From Rheinheimera sp. (lineage in GTDB: Bacteria; Pseudomonadota; Gammaproteobacteria; Enterobacterales; Alteromonadaceae): 64,000 bases of DNA. Below, one piece after another: positions 44,220-52,529 of the stretch. The number at the start of each line of letters is the position of its first letter. The first letter of the stretch is position 1. The stretch lies in NCBI GenBank assembly GCA_003482455.1, contig DMYW01000021.1, positions 4,696-68,695 of the forward strand, written 5' to 3'. The notes beneath the pieces are model-generated. The model was given only the letters and a program-made list of their open reading frames with translations, did not search any database and was not told the DNA's origin. The position numbers and the translations under genes are program-made.

Positions 44220-45159
44220 CGGCCATAACTACGAACGCGCTTGGCAACGCGAGCGCTTGGCTAGACAACACGCCGAGCAATTGTTGGAAGAAAAAACCCG
44301 CAGTTTGTACGACAAAGTGCTGGAATTGCAGGCCAGCCAAGCCAACTTGGCCAAAGCACAAGACCAGCTGCTGCAGTCGGAAAAACTCAAAGCAATTGGT
44401 CAATTAACAGCGGGCCTTGCCCATGAAATCAACAACCCCTTGAGTTTTTGCCTGCCCAACCTTGAGCAATTAAGCCTACACCAACAAGCCATCGGTTCTG
44501 TGGTCACCGCACTGGTTAGTCACTCGCTAGGCGATACCACTACCGCTGCGCCGCAGCAAAGCCAACAACAGACAGCACGACGCCAACACCTCGATTGGCT
44601 ACTCGAGGACAGCAACGAGCTAATCAACGAGTTGCAACAAGGCATGCAGCGCATTCAGGAAATCATCAAACAACTGTATCACTACAGCATGCTGGGGCAG
44701 TCCGCGCCAGCCTTGTGCTCAGTCGCAGAACTATGGGCACAGGTGTGGCAAAAACTCGACCAACGTGCATTGGCTCACGTCACGTTGCAGCAAAGCCTCG
44801 GGGATGCGCAACTACAGCTCCACCCAGTGGAGATGGTCACTGCGCTAGCCAATATTGTCGATAATGCGTTAAAAGCTGGGGCTAGTGTGCTGTCGATCCA
44901 CTGTGATTGCAGCGACACGGCATACGTGCGGATGCAGATCCGTGACAACGGTCATGGCATGTCGCAGCTGACGCTGCGGCAAGTATTTGAGCCGTTTTTT
45001 ACCACCCGTGATGTCGGAGCTGGTCGCGGCCTTGGTTTAACCGTCAGTTATTCGATCATCCGCCAGCATCATGGCAGCATCGAATTTAGCAGCGACATCG
45101 GCGTGGGTACTTGCTGTACCGTGACCTTGCCCAGACGTTTGGTCGAAGACATGTATTAG
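44212..45159 (+). CDS. hnoK: H-NOX-associated sensor histidine kinase
   Basis: A 315-aa cytoplasmic kinase without transmembrane helices. An N-terminal coiled coil (residues 1-60, EKTRSLYDKVLELQASQ) leads to the HisKA H-box with His71 (AGLAHEINNPLS). ATP-binding boxes follow: N-box NIVDNALKAG, DNGHGM, FEPFFTT and GRGLGLTVSY. The lack of its own sensor fits control by the overlapping H-NOX. By analogy NO-bound H-NOX would inhibit autophosphorylation. No response regulator follows, so the phosphate target is elsewhere. Gene name by analogy. Confidence 0.87.
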   Translation: MSDGHNYERAWQRERLARQHAEQLLEEKTRSLYDKVLELQASQANLAKAQDQLLQSEKLKAIGQLTAGLAHEINNPLSFCLPNLEQLSLHQQAIGSVVTALVSHSLGDTTTAAPQQSQQQTARRQHLDWLLEDSNELINELQQGMQRIQEIIKQLYHYSMLGQSAPALCSVAELWAQVWQKLDQRALAHVTLQQSLGDAQLQLHPVEMVTALANIVDNALKAGASVLSIHCDCSDTAYVRMQIRDNGHGMSQLTLRQVFEPFFTTRDVGAGRGLGLTVSYSIIRQHHGSIEFSSDIGVGTCCTVTLPRRLVEDMY

Positions 45160-45293
45160 CTGACAGCTGATCTAGAGAGCCACCATGAACTCGCCACCAT
45201 CAGTTCGGCTGCGATCGATAATGTGCCACAACCGACCATCACAAACTCCTGCCTGTCGTCCAACAATTGACAGCAGGATTCGGCCAACGACAC

Positions 45294-45941
45294 TTAGTGC
45301 GACGCCGGCAGTTTCCAAGCCATGCCACTGACTTCCGCTTGATGCACCCGTTGTGCCCACAGTTTGGCTTTATATGCATCCGGAGCAATGCCAAGCCCTT
45401 GTTCGTATAAGGTTTTTAAGGCGCGCTGCGAATCGACATGCCCTTGGTTGGCCGCCAAGATCCACCAGCGTTCGGCCAATGCGCCATCTTTAGGCACGCC
45501 CTCGCCCGTCAGATACAAGCGGCCTAAATTGTATTGCGCCGCGTAATGGCCTTGCAGCGCCGCCTTATGAAACCACTGTGCCGCCGTCGCTACATTGGCC
45601 GGTACTCCTTCGCCAGCGTAATACATAAAACCTAGGTTTAATTGCGCCACCGGTAACTGCTGCGCGGCAGCCAGCTGATAAAAATGCAACGCTTGGGCTG
45701 AGTCTTTTGGTACGCCTGCACCGACGCCATAGCGCCGACCCAATTCATTTTGTGCATGCGCATTGCCTTGGGCGGCGAGCTGTTGCAGCTGCGGCAGACT
45801 GACTTCCTTGCCAAGCGGTGCTTGATATAAATTGGCCGCGACGCTGATTTGCGCCGGTGGCGGTGCCAGTGTGGTCGTGGATTGGCAGCCGACGGCGAGC
45901 AGTAGCGTCAATGCCAGATAAAGGTGCGAACTTGGTTGCAT
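45294..45941 (-). CDS. Sel1-like repeat lipoprotein
   Basis: About 215 aa from the ATG at 45941; the frame to 46028 has no lipoprotein features. The signal ends with a lipobox (LLLAVGCQS). The mature part has about four Sel1-type repeats (NELGRRYGVGAGVPKD, LNLGFMYYAGEGVPAN, YNLGRLYLTGEGVPKD, RALKTLYEQGLG), a TPR-like helical scaffold for protein contacts. Probably inner face of the outer membrane or periplasmic. Partner unknown. It converges towards the kinase gene. Confidence 0.82.
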   Translation of the reverse strand: MQPSSHLYLALTLLLAVGCQSTTTLAPPPAQISVAANLYQAPLGKEVSLPQLQQLAAQGNAHAQNELGRRYGVGAGVPKDSAQALHFYQLAAAQQLPVAQLNLGFMYYAGEGVPANVATAAQWFHKAALQGHYAAQYNLGRLYLTGEGVPKDGALAERWWILAANQGHVDSQRALKTLYEQGLGIAPDAYKAKLWAQRVHQAEVSGMAWKLPASH

Positions 45942-46115
45942 GATGCAGCGTCCGGTTGGATGATCGATGTTGCCATGGTGGATGATAAACGGCGTAGACG
46001 CAACGCAGCGCTGCGGCGTTCGACGCAAAAACTTGACTTAGTACTGGCTAAACCCCGCGGGTTCGAGTGAAACCAGTCACCGAGCGCCTCGGCAACTTGA
46101 CGACAACTAGACAAC

Positions 46116-46171
46116 AACTTAGCGACAGCAACTTAGCGACAGCAACTTAGCGACAGCAACTTAGCGACAGC
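46116..46171. repeat. 14-bp tandem repeat, four copies
   Basis: Four perfect units of AACTTAGCGACAGC (46116-46129, 46130-46143, 46144-46157, 46158-46171), with degenerate upstream copies. They lie between the Sel1 gene start and the kptA stop. Number likely varies. Confidence 0.95.
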
Positions 46172-46174
46172 CCG

Positions 46175-46726
46175 CTACCAAGGCTGCACTGCCAAAAACT
46201 TGGGCGCAACCTCGTCGGTTAACCAAACGCCATTGGCGGTCAGGTAAAACGTGGCGCCTTGTGCACACATGGCTGTAGTGTCGATACGCAGCAAGACCGG
46301 TGAACCGTAGCGCTGCCCTACCGCGAGCGCAGTGCTTGCATCGGCCGTCAAATGCACATGCTGACGCTGCCCTTTTTGCAGTCCTTGCTGCAAGATCGCC
46401 GCCAAAAACCGACTCGCCGTGCCGTGAAACAGGCTGGCCGGCGGGGTTTGCGCAGTCAGCTCTAACTCGACGGGCAACGAATGCCCCTGATTGGCGCGGA
46501 TAAACAAACCGTCAGCACTGATCGCAAAACGCTGCTTGTCGCTTTCAGCCACGATTTGCAGCAGCAGCTCGTGACTCAGTGCAGTTCCGTGCTGCGCCGC
46601 GCACCTTAACAACTCATCAATGGCCGCCCAGCCCTGCCCATCCAACTGCAGGCCAATCGATGCCGGTTGATGACGCAGGATATAACTTAAAAATTTACTC
46701 AGTGCTGCATGGTTGTGGTTGGACAT
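46175..46726 (-). CDS. kptA: RNA 2'-phosphotransferase (KptA/Tpt1)
   Basis: About 183 aa from the ATG at 46726 (AAGGAA seven bases upstream). The family N-terminus LSKFLSYILRHQPASIGL and the following GWAAIDELL are clear. The second half has FHGTASRFLAAILQQGL and HVHLTADASTALAVG. In yeast Tpt1 moves the 2'-phosphate at the tRNA splice junction to NAD+; bacteria lack such splicing, so the natural role is unclear, perhaps RNA or nucleotide ADP-ribosylation or repair. It is a single gene, divergent from the collagenase. Confidence 0.9.
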   Translation of the reverse strand: MSNHNHAALSKFLSYILRHQPASIGLQLDGQGWAAIDELLRCAAQHGTALSHELLLQIVAESDKQRFAISADGLFIRANQGHSLPVELELTAQTPPASLFHGTASRFLAAILQQGLQKGQRQHVHLTADASTALAVGQRYGSPVLLRIDTTAMCAQGATFYLTANGVWLTDEVAPKFLAVQPW

Positions 46727-46931
46727 CCGTGATTCCTTTACTGCTATCTGCAAGCCGCCTTGCACCCGTGCAGGCAAACCCATTGATCTGATTAAGATTT
46801 CTATATTAATTCTACTTCAACACTCCACGCAAAGAAACCACATCCACCGCCAAACGCCCAGACTTACCACTTCGCAACCACCACCCCAAACACACATATT
46901 TCACAAAAATATGCATTTTTTCTAATCAAAT

Positions 46932-46947
46932 ATATTGTATACAATAT
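46932..46947. promoter_or_regulatory. 16-bp palindrome, GntR-type operator candidate
   Basis: ATATTGTATACAATAT is a perfect palindrome, 60 bases before the collagenase ATG and about 200 bases before the kptA ATG. The TTGTATACAA core resembles sites of GntR-family regulators. No GntR gene is in the window. Confidence 0.5.
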
Positions 46948-47007
46948 CCTAATCGTTCTAAGATGCCCGGCCTTTCGGCGAAAAAACCAACAACAACAGG
47001 AACATCT

Positions 47008-49641
47008 ATGACTCACACCACACAACTCAAACCGTTGGCGCTCCTTGTCGCGTTTGCTTGCACACCGCTGCTGGCGCAACAACCACCAACGTCGGCGCCA
47101 CTGCAACAGCAACTGGCCCAACAATTAGTGCCAAAACAGAGCCCAGCGCTGCGAGCGCAAAAAGCGCCGGTCGAACCGATGCCGGCAGCGCTGCTGCAGA
47201 AAAAGCTGCAAGAAGATCAGGTGTTTTTAAAACACAGCCAACAGCATTTACGCCAGCAAGACTTAAGCACGGCGCCACAAAGCTATGCACTTGCCGCTGC
47301 GCAGCCATGTGATGGAGTGGTCAGCGGCTATGGCAATAAAACCGGCCAAGCGCTGGTCGACCATATCCTCGCCAGTCCCAATGAATGTATTAATGATTTG
47401 TTTAGTGGCGATGCCAATGCGATCAACGCCTTTAGCGCCAGCAAGATGACCTTTGTGGCCAATGCCACGGCGAGCCTTGCACGCAGCTACAACGCCAGTG
47501 GCAGCGACGTGACCTTAGGTAAATTGTTCTATTTCCTGCGAGCGGGTTATTACGTGCAGTACTACAACCCAACGCAAATCCCGGCGTATCCAAGCACAGT
47601 GCGCGATGCCGTGCGCGGCGCACTGGATGCGCTGTTTGCCAACCCAAGCTTTTATACCAACTCAGAACTAAACGGCGCCAACATCCAAGACGCCCTGACT
47701 TTGGTGGATAGCGCCGGTGAAAACGCCCGCTATCTGTATGTGGTTAAAGAATGGTTGCAACGCTTTAATTCCAGCTATGCCAGCAGCTTTAACATGCGCG
47801 GCGCCGTCAACCAGATCTTCACCATTTTGTTCCGTGGCCATTACGACGATAGTTTTAAAACCGCTACTGCCAATGACAGCACCTTGATCACCCGGCTGGG
47901 CCAATTTGCCCGCAGCAGCTGGATGCTCGACACCGACGCGGCCTTTTTACAAGAAAACGCCGCCGCTGAACTCGCGCGCTTTTTGCAATACCCGAACGCA
48001 CCAGTTCACGCTAGCGTCAAAAGTGAAGTTGGCAGCATTTTGCGCCAATACAGCATGACTGGCACCGGCAGCAAAGTGTGGCTACGCGCCGCCAGCAGCG
48101 CCGACTATTATGGCTATTGCAGTGAGTTTCAAATTTGTGGTTTTGCCACGCAACTCGAAGCACAAATTCTGACGCAACAACACAGCTGCAGCAGCTCAAT
48201 GAAATTCCGCGCCCAGCAGCTGACCAGCAGCGAATTTACGGCTGCATGTAACGCCGTCACGCAACAAGAAAGCTTCTTTCACCAGTTCTTAAAAACCCGC
48301 ACCACGGCGGTGGCGGACGACTTCAATACCAGCTTAGAAATGGTGGTGTTTAACTCCAGCGATGACTACGGCCAATACGCGGGCCTGTTTTTTGATATCG
48401 ATACCAACAACGGCGGTATGTATTTAGAAGGCAACCCAGCGGCGAGTGGCAACCAAGCGCGGTTTATCGCTTATGAAGCGGAATGGTTGCGGCCACAATT
48501 TGAGGTGTGGAACTTAACCCACGAAATGGTGCATTACTTAGACGGTCGTTACAACCTCAAAGGGGACTTCGCCGCCGCGAAAACCGAAAGCCATAAAACC
48601 GTCTGGTGGATAGAAGGCTTAGCCGAATACATCTCCAAGAAAAACCGCAATGACACCGCCATTGCGATGGCGCGCAGCAAGCAATTTACCTTAAGTCAGA
48701 TCTTTGGCAATACCTACAGCAGCGGCACGGATCGTGTCTATCGTTGGGGTTATTTGGCGGTGCGGTTTATGTTTGAAACCCAACCGGCCACCGTCACGCG
48801 ACTGCTCAAAGAATTACGCGCCGGCAACTACGACGCCTACTTGGCTATCATCAACGGCCTTGGCACCAGCTTAGATAACCAGTGGCTTGCTTGGTTAAAC
48901 ACAGTGCAAAGCAATGATACCTTGCCACAAAGCGCCATTGATGAAACCGGCGGCACGACGCCAGGCACAGGCGGTTTGCAAAATGGCGTGGCCAAAACTG
49001 GCCTGACCGGCGTGAAAAACTTGATGCTGAGCAACTACATCGATGTCCCTGCGGGCCAAAGCAAATTGGTGGTCAGCCAAGCCGGCGGCAGTGGTGATGC
49101 CGATTTGTATGTTCGATTGGGCCAAGCCCCGACGCTGCAAGCGTACGACTGCCGGCCATATGTCGGCGGCAACAACGAAACCTGCACCATCACGAACCCA
49201 GCCGCCGGTCGCTGGTACATTGGCAACTATGGTTATTCAGCGTTTAGTGGCATGTCGCTGACGGCCACCTACAGCGCCAGCAACAGCAGCCAACCTAACG
49301 CCTGCGCCACCCAAGCCCCGGTCGATTATGTGCAAGTCGACGCTGGCAAGCAGTATTGTGTGATCGCAGGCAGTAGCGGCAGCTACAGCTATTTCTACTT
49401 GTACAACTCAGTCGCAGGGCAAAAGCTGAAACTGGACTTGTACGGCACGGGCAGCGGCAACGCCGATCTGTATTACAGTGCCGGCAGCTGGCCAACCAGC
49501 AGCAGTTATCAGCTGCGTTCCACCAGCTCGGGCAACAACGAAAGCATCAGCACAGGCGCACTGGCGGTCGGCTGGCATTACATCGCCGTGCATGCCAACC
49601 CAGAGCGCGGACAAACCACGTTAGTCATTAGCAAACAATAA
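47008..49641 (+). CDS. M9-family collagenase with C-terminal PPC domains
   Basis: An 877-aa secreted zinc peptidase from the ATG at 47008 (AGGAAC seven bases upstream), with a signal peptide to about residue 25 (ACTPLLAQQ). The M9 activator region precedes the catalytic domain, with the zinc site His505-Glu506-x-x-His509 (HEMVH) and third ligand Glu536 (WWIEGLAEY). The C-terminus has a PPC domain (about 660-755, DADLYVRLGQAP) and a second PPC-like unit (about 785-877, NADLYYSAGSWP). These domains bind collagen or help secretion in Vibrio and Clostridium homologues. Probably a secreted collagen/gelatin degrader. Confidence 0.92.
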   Translation: MTHTTQLKPLALLVAFACTPLLAQQPPTSAPLQQQLAQQLVPKQSPALRAQKAPVEPMPAALLQKKLQEDQVFLKHSQQHLRQQDLSTAPQSYALAAAQPCDGVVSGYGNKTGQALVDHILASPNECINDLFSGDANAINAFSASKMTFVANATASLARSYNASGSDVTLGKLFYFLRAGYYVQYYNPTQIPAYPSTVRDAVRGALDALFANPSFYTNSELNGANIQDALTLVDSAGENARYLYVVKEWLQRFNSSYASSFNMRGAVNQIFTILFRGHYDDSFKTATANDSTLITRLGQFARSSWMLDTDAAFLQENAAAELARFLQYPNAPVHASVKSEVGSILRQYSMTGTGSKVWLRAASSADYYGYCSEFQICGFATQLEAQILTQQHSCSSSMKFRAQQLTSSEFTAACNAVTQQESFFHQFLKTRTTAVADDFNTSLEMVVFNSSDDYGQYAGLFFDIDTNNGGMYLEGNPAASGNQARFIAYEAEWLRPQFEVWNLTHEMVHYLDGRYNLKGDFAAAKTESHKTVWWIEGLAEYISKKNRNDTAIAMARSKQFTLSQIFGNTYSSGTDRVYRWGYLAVRFMFETQPATVTRLLKELRAGNYDAYLAIINGLGTSLDNQWLAWLNTVQSNDTLPQSAIDETGGTTPGTGGLQNGVAKTGLTGVKNLMLSNYIDVPAGQSKLVVSQAGGSGDADLYVRLGQAPTLQAYDCRPYVGGNNETCTITNPAAGRWYIGNYGYSAFSGMSLTATYSASNSSQPNACATQAPVDYVQVDAGKQYCVIAGSSGSYSYFYLYNSVAGQKLKLDLYGTGSGNADLYYSAGSWPTSSSYQLRSTSSGNNESISTGALAVGWHYIAVHANPERGQTTLVISKQ

Positions 49642-49654
49642 CGTCGTCAAACGC

Positions 49655-49680
49655 AGCAAGGTGTCGCCAGACACCTTGCT
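49655..49680. terminator. hairpin terminator between collagenase and convergent gene
   Basis: An 11-bp perfect stem AGCAAGGTGTC/GACACCTTGCT (49655-49665 with 49670-49680), then ATTT. Weak T-run, but strong stem between convergent genes. Confidence 0.65.
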
Positions 49681-49751
49681 ATTTAGATGTGCCAACCTTG
49701 CACAGCCAATCTTCAACACTACGAAGGGCCAGCACCACAGCATCGCCGGTG

Positions 49752-50414
49752 TTAACCCGCGCTGGCTGCAGCATCTTGTGGCGCCCGCCACAACACCAGC
49801 CCAAGCCACACAAACCAGATGAGTTGCGACACGCCAAACAGCTCAGTCAAACTCTCCACTGGGTAGACGGTCGCCACGCCGCACGCCCCGACTAAGCCAC
49901 CGGCAACACATAAAGATCTGGGCAACTGGTTATTTTGCCGTGCCCCCAGACTGACCAATAACACCCACAATCCACCGACGATTTCATTGCTGCCACCAAG
50001 CCCTGCCACCACATAATTCAGTGTTTTCCACGTCGCTAACGCACTGGTAGGATCGGCCACGGCAGCATCTGTCACCAGCAGCAGCGCAACATTGGCGATC
50101 ATGCCCGCCGCCAGCACCAATCCAACCCAAATAAAGCCAAATAAGCCGGTTAACTGTCGCTGCAATACAGAGACTGGCTGAACTCGTTGCTGCAAGGTGA
50201 CCACTAACACCGCCAACACTAAACCAAACACCAGGTAGCCGAACACGTTGGCGAGATACAAAGGCACCTGCAGACTGGTCAAATACGCAATATTCGGCGC
50301 AGGATCGGGGCTATTGGGGTACTGCACCAAGGCGCCATAAAACACAAACGCCGCCAAATAAATCGCCGCCGCTGCAAACGCCGCAACAGCGCCAAGTTTG
50401 TTGATTGAGGTCAT
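49752..50414 (-). CDS. multi-pass membrane protein, DUF4386-like
   Basis: A 220-aa protein with about six transmembrane helices (residues 10-28, 45-75, 90-115, 130-155 and the last 60). The pattern resembles the DUF4386 group of small membrane proteins but I am not sure. GGAG lies seven bases before the ATG. No enzyme motif. It converges on the collagenase. Confidence 0.55.
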   Translation of the reverse strand: MTSINKLGAVAAFAAAAIYLAAFVFYGALVQYPNSPDPAPNIAYLTSLQVPLYLANVFGYLVFGLVLAVLVVTLQQRVQPVSVLQRQLTGLFGFIWVGLVLAAGMIANVALLLVTDAAVADPTSALATWKTLNYVVAGLGGSNEIVGGLWVLLVSLGARQNNQLPRSLCVAGGLVGACGVATVYPVESLTELFGVSQLIWFVWLGLVLWRAPQDAAASAG

Positions 50415-50552
50415 CGCAAAGCTCCAGCCAAGGAAATCTCAACCCTAGCAAATGCCTGCACGAAGCGAACGCTGAAAAATGTAACAAAAGGCTAGCAGTG
50501 CCAAACGCACCCGATGCGCTGAGCTGACGCAGCGAGCTCGCCAGACTAACAC

Positions 50553-50591
50553 CAATATATAGCAGCAATATATCGCAGCAATATATCGCAC
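50553..50591. repeat. 13-bp tandem repeat, three copies
   Basis: CAATATATAGCAG, CAATATATCGCAG and CAATATATCGCAC follow one another (50553-50565, 50566-50578, 50579-50591) about 140 bases upstream of the membrane gene start. Confidence 0.9.
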
Positions 50592-50812
50592 TAGCAAATC
50601 GCCAAAACTGGCGAAACTTCGAGCATACAAACACTGCCATATCAATAAAAAGTGATATATGTATCCAAAATGATAATATCCATCGCTACCGATGTTTGCA
50701 AAAGCGACGCAGTCAACTGCCGCCTCTGCTGAGCATGGGTATTACGACAGCCCAATTCCGCACATCCTTCTCGGTATTGGGCTTTCTGATGTTTCAACAC
50801 AAAAGGATTTTT

Positions 50813-51424
50813 ATGGAAGTTATCACCACGCTTTATTTCAAACACCCCTCTGCCGAAGTACAACAACAGTTAGTGAAGCTGTTCAGCGAAGAGCAGACCG
50901 AAACTACATTGCCCAAAGCCTGCCAGCAGATCAACCCAACCACCGGCGCCGCGGCTGCGAAACGTTTTTTTGAAAATTGTGGTGAAGACAGTCTGCCCGC
51001 CCACGAGGGAATTGAAAAACGTGCAGGTTTTGTCACGGTGGACTGGACTCAAGGCTCCAATGCCGACAATTTTATGCACGAATTGGTCACACTGCTGTAT
51101 GCACTGGCACCAGAAATCACTGCCAAAGCCTATGGTTCTGGCGACGATGACCCATGGGAATTCTGGATCCTGCGCCACAATGGTGAGGTCCATATGTTCG
51201 ACAATGGCGCGTTGGAAGACGAAGAATATGACGCCGAAACGGTTGGCACCATTTATCGGTTATGGCACCAAGATCTGCCAAAAAGTATCCGCATCGGCTA
51301 TTTGATCGATGAAGATACCGGCGATTTTATTGCAGTGGATGACGAGCTGCAAATCAGTGACGAACAATACCAAGCCTGGTGTGACAGCTTAGGTAGCGAA
51401 AATCACGGCTCCTTTGTGTTTTGA
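50813..51424 (+). CDS. hypothetical acidic cytoplasmic protein
   Basis: A 203-aa protein from the ATG at 50813 (AAAAGGA seven bases upstream); a longer frame to 50696 has no support. It is soluble and acidic, with a dense Asp/Glu region (ALEDEEYDAETVGTIYRLWHQD, then DEDTGDF). I recognise no family. Two hairpins without T-runs follow (51427-51455 and 51468-51488), which may end the transcript. Confidence 0.65.
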   Translation: MEVITTLYFKHPSAEVQQQLVKLFSEEQTETTLPKACQQINPTTGAAAAKRFFENCGEDSLPAHEGIEKRAGFVTVDWTQGSNADNFMHELVTLLYALAPEITAKAYGSGDDDPWEFWILRHNGEVHMFDNGALEDEEYDAETVGTIYRLWHQDLPKSIRIGYLIDEDTGDFIAVDDELQISDEQYQAWCDSLGSENHGSFVF

Positions 51425-51467
51425 CGACAATCACGCATCACGCTTGGGTGATTGTGTGCAAAACGAC

Positions 51468-51488
51468 GACGGGCGCTTAGCGCCCGTC
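51468..51488. terminator. hairpin between convergent genes
   Basis: A 9-bp perfect stem GACGGGCGC/GCGCCCGTC (51468-51476 with 51480-51488), TTA loop. No T-run, so termination is uncertain. Confidence 0.5.
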
Positions 51489-51569
51489 ATGTTGCATTGC
51501 TTCTCGGTTACAGACACAGGACAACGCACTGTGCTGCGAGCCTGTTGGCCACCAAGGTTTATTGGCCGA

Positions 51570-52100
51570 TTAATGCGCTGTCATATACAGCGCAATGCCA
51601 CGCATTTGTTGGGTCGGTAGTTGCGCGAATTGCGGATACTTCTGCTGCATTTCAGCTGTGGTTGCGGCAAAACGATTGTCGATGCCGGTAACTTGCCAGC
51701 GCATGCGAACGCCGTTAAAGGTTCCTTCACCGGTAAAATCACCCACGTAATAGGCCTTGCCCGCTTCTAACGTCATACTGCGGGTCAGTGTCGACTGCAC
51801 AATGGCAGTCTCGCCTTTCATAGTTCCATCCGTCTCTGCGTATACAAAGCGTGACAGTTGGTAAGTACCCGGCGTCACCGCCAGCATAGTAATTTGATCT
51901 TTGTCTTGAAATTCAAACAAGTAGAGTTTTGGACCTGCTAATTCCACGCCCATCCGCAAGGTGTGGCTGTTTGAAGAAAACCGGCCATAGACATACGCTT
52001 TTTCAGGGTCAACTTGCGCATTGGGTTTTAACGGCGGCACAAAGTTCGCGCAAGACACCAGCAATAAGGTGAAGAACGCACAAAGGGTACGCAGCAACAT
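51570..52100 (-). CDS. hypothetical outer-membrane-type lipoprotein
   Basis: A 176-aa protein with a lipobox signal (LLLVSCANF, Cys at residue 18). The mature domain is beta-rich (YVYGRFSSNSHTLRMGVELAGPKLYLF, GKAYYVGDFTGEG) and resembles DUF2846-like lipoproteins, a weak match. AAGGAA upstream at a longer than usual spacing. Function unknown. Confidence 0.62.
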   Translation of the reverse strand: MLLRTLCAFFTLLLVSCANFVPPLKPNAQVDPEKAYVYGRFSSNSHTLRMGVELAGPKLYLFEFQDKDQITMLAVTPGTYQLSRFVYAETDGTMKGETAIVQSTLTRSMTLEAGKAYYVGDFTGEGTFNGVRMRWQVTGIDNRFAATTAEMQQKYPQFAQLPTQQMRGIALYMTAH

Positions 52101-52529
52101 GAGTAACTTTCCTTGTTGTTAAATGTAATCACTTGTAAATATGGGGCTGCATCATGCCGCCACGCGCCGAAAAATTCAAGCGCTGCAAGCGCTGCGTGGC
52201 TATTTGCTGGGCATTTGTAGACAAACGCACAGCTGAAATCGCAACAGAAATTCCGCTCCACCATGCCATTCCTGCAGGGTTAGCTTGCTCGGTGGCCGCG
52301 CCACGTCCCCCGCCTACCAGCGTCAGTCCTAATTCAGAAACAGCTCTATAATTGCGACGAATGCCGCAAAAAATTTCACCCATGCAGTTGACCACAGCGA
52401 CGAAGCATTTTAGATTTATGAAAGCGCTTTCAGTAAGCGCTTTCAAATTAAAATGATCGACAAGCGCTATGGCTGCATACAAGTCATTGCACGCTTACGG
52501 CACACACACTTATTGACAGGACAAGAACT
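52101..52529. other. promoter region of the GH16 operon
   Basis: About 430 non-coding bases between divergent genes, with two tandem LacI-type sites near the right end. The rest holds no gene I can support. Confidence 0.5.
52419..52445. promoter_or_regulatory. tandem LacI-type operators before GH16
   Basis: TGAAAGCGCTTTCA (52419-52432, a perfect palindrome) is followed at once by AGTAAGCGCTTTCA (52432-52445), sharing one base. Centres are 13 bases apart, about 85-110 bases before the GH16 ATG. Confidence 0.78.

Noticed and set aside
46116..46171. 14-bp tandem repeats as a CRISPR or origin iterons
   Set aside because: Units are contiguous with no spacers, and no replication gene or AT-rich unwinding region adjoins.
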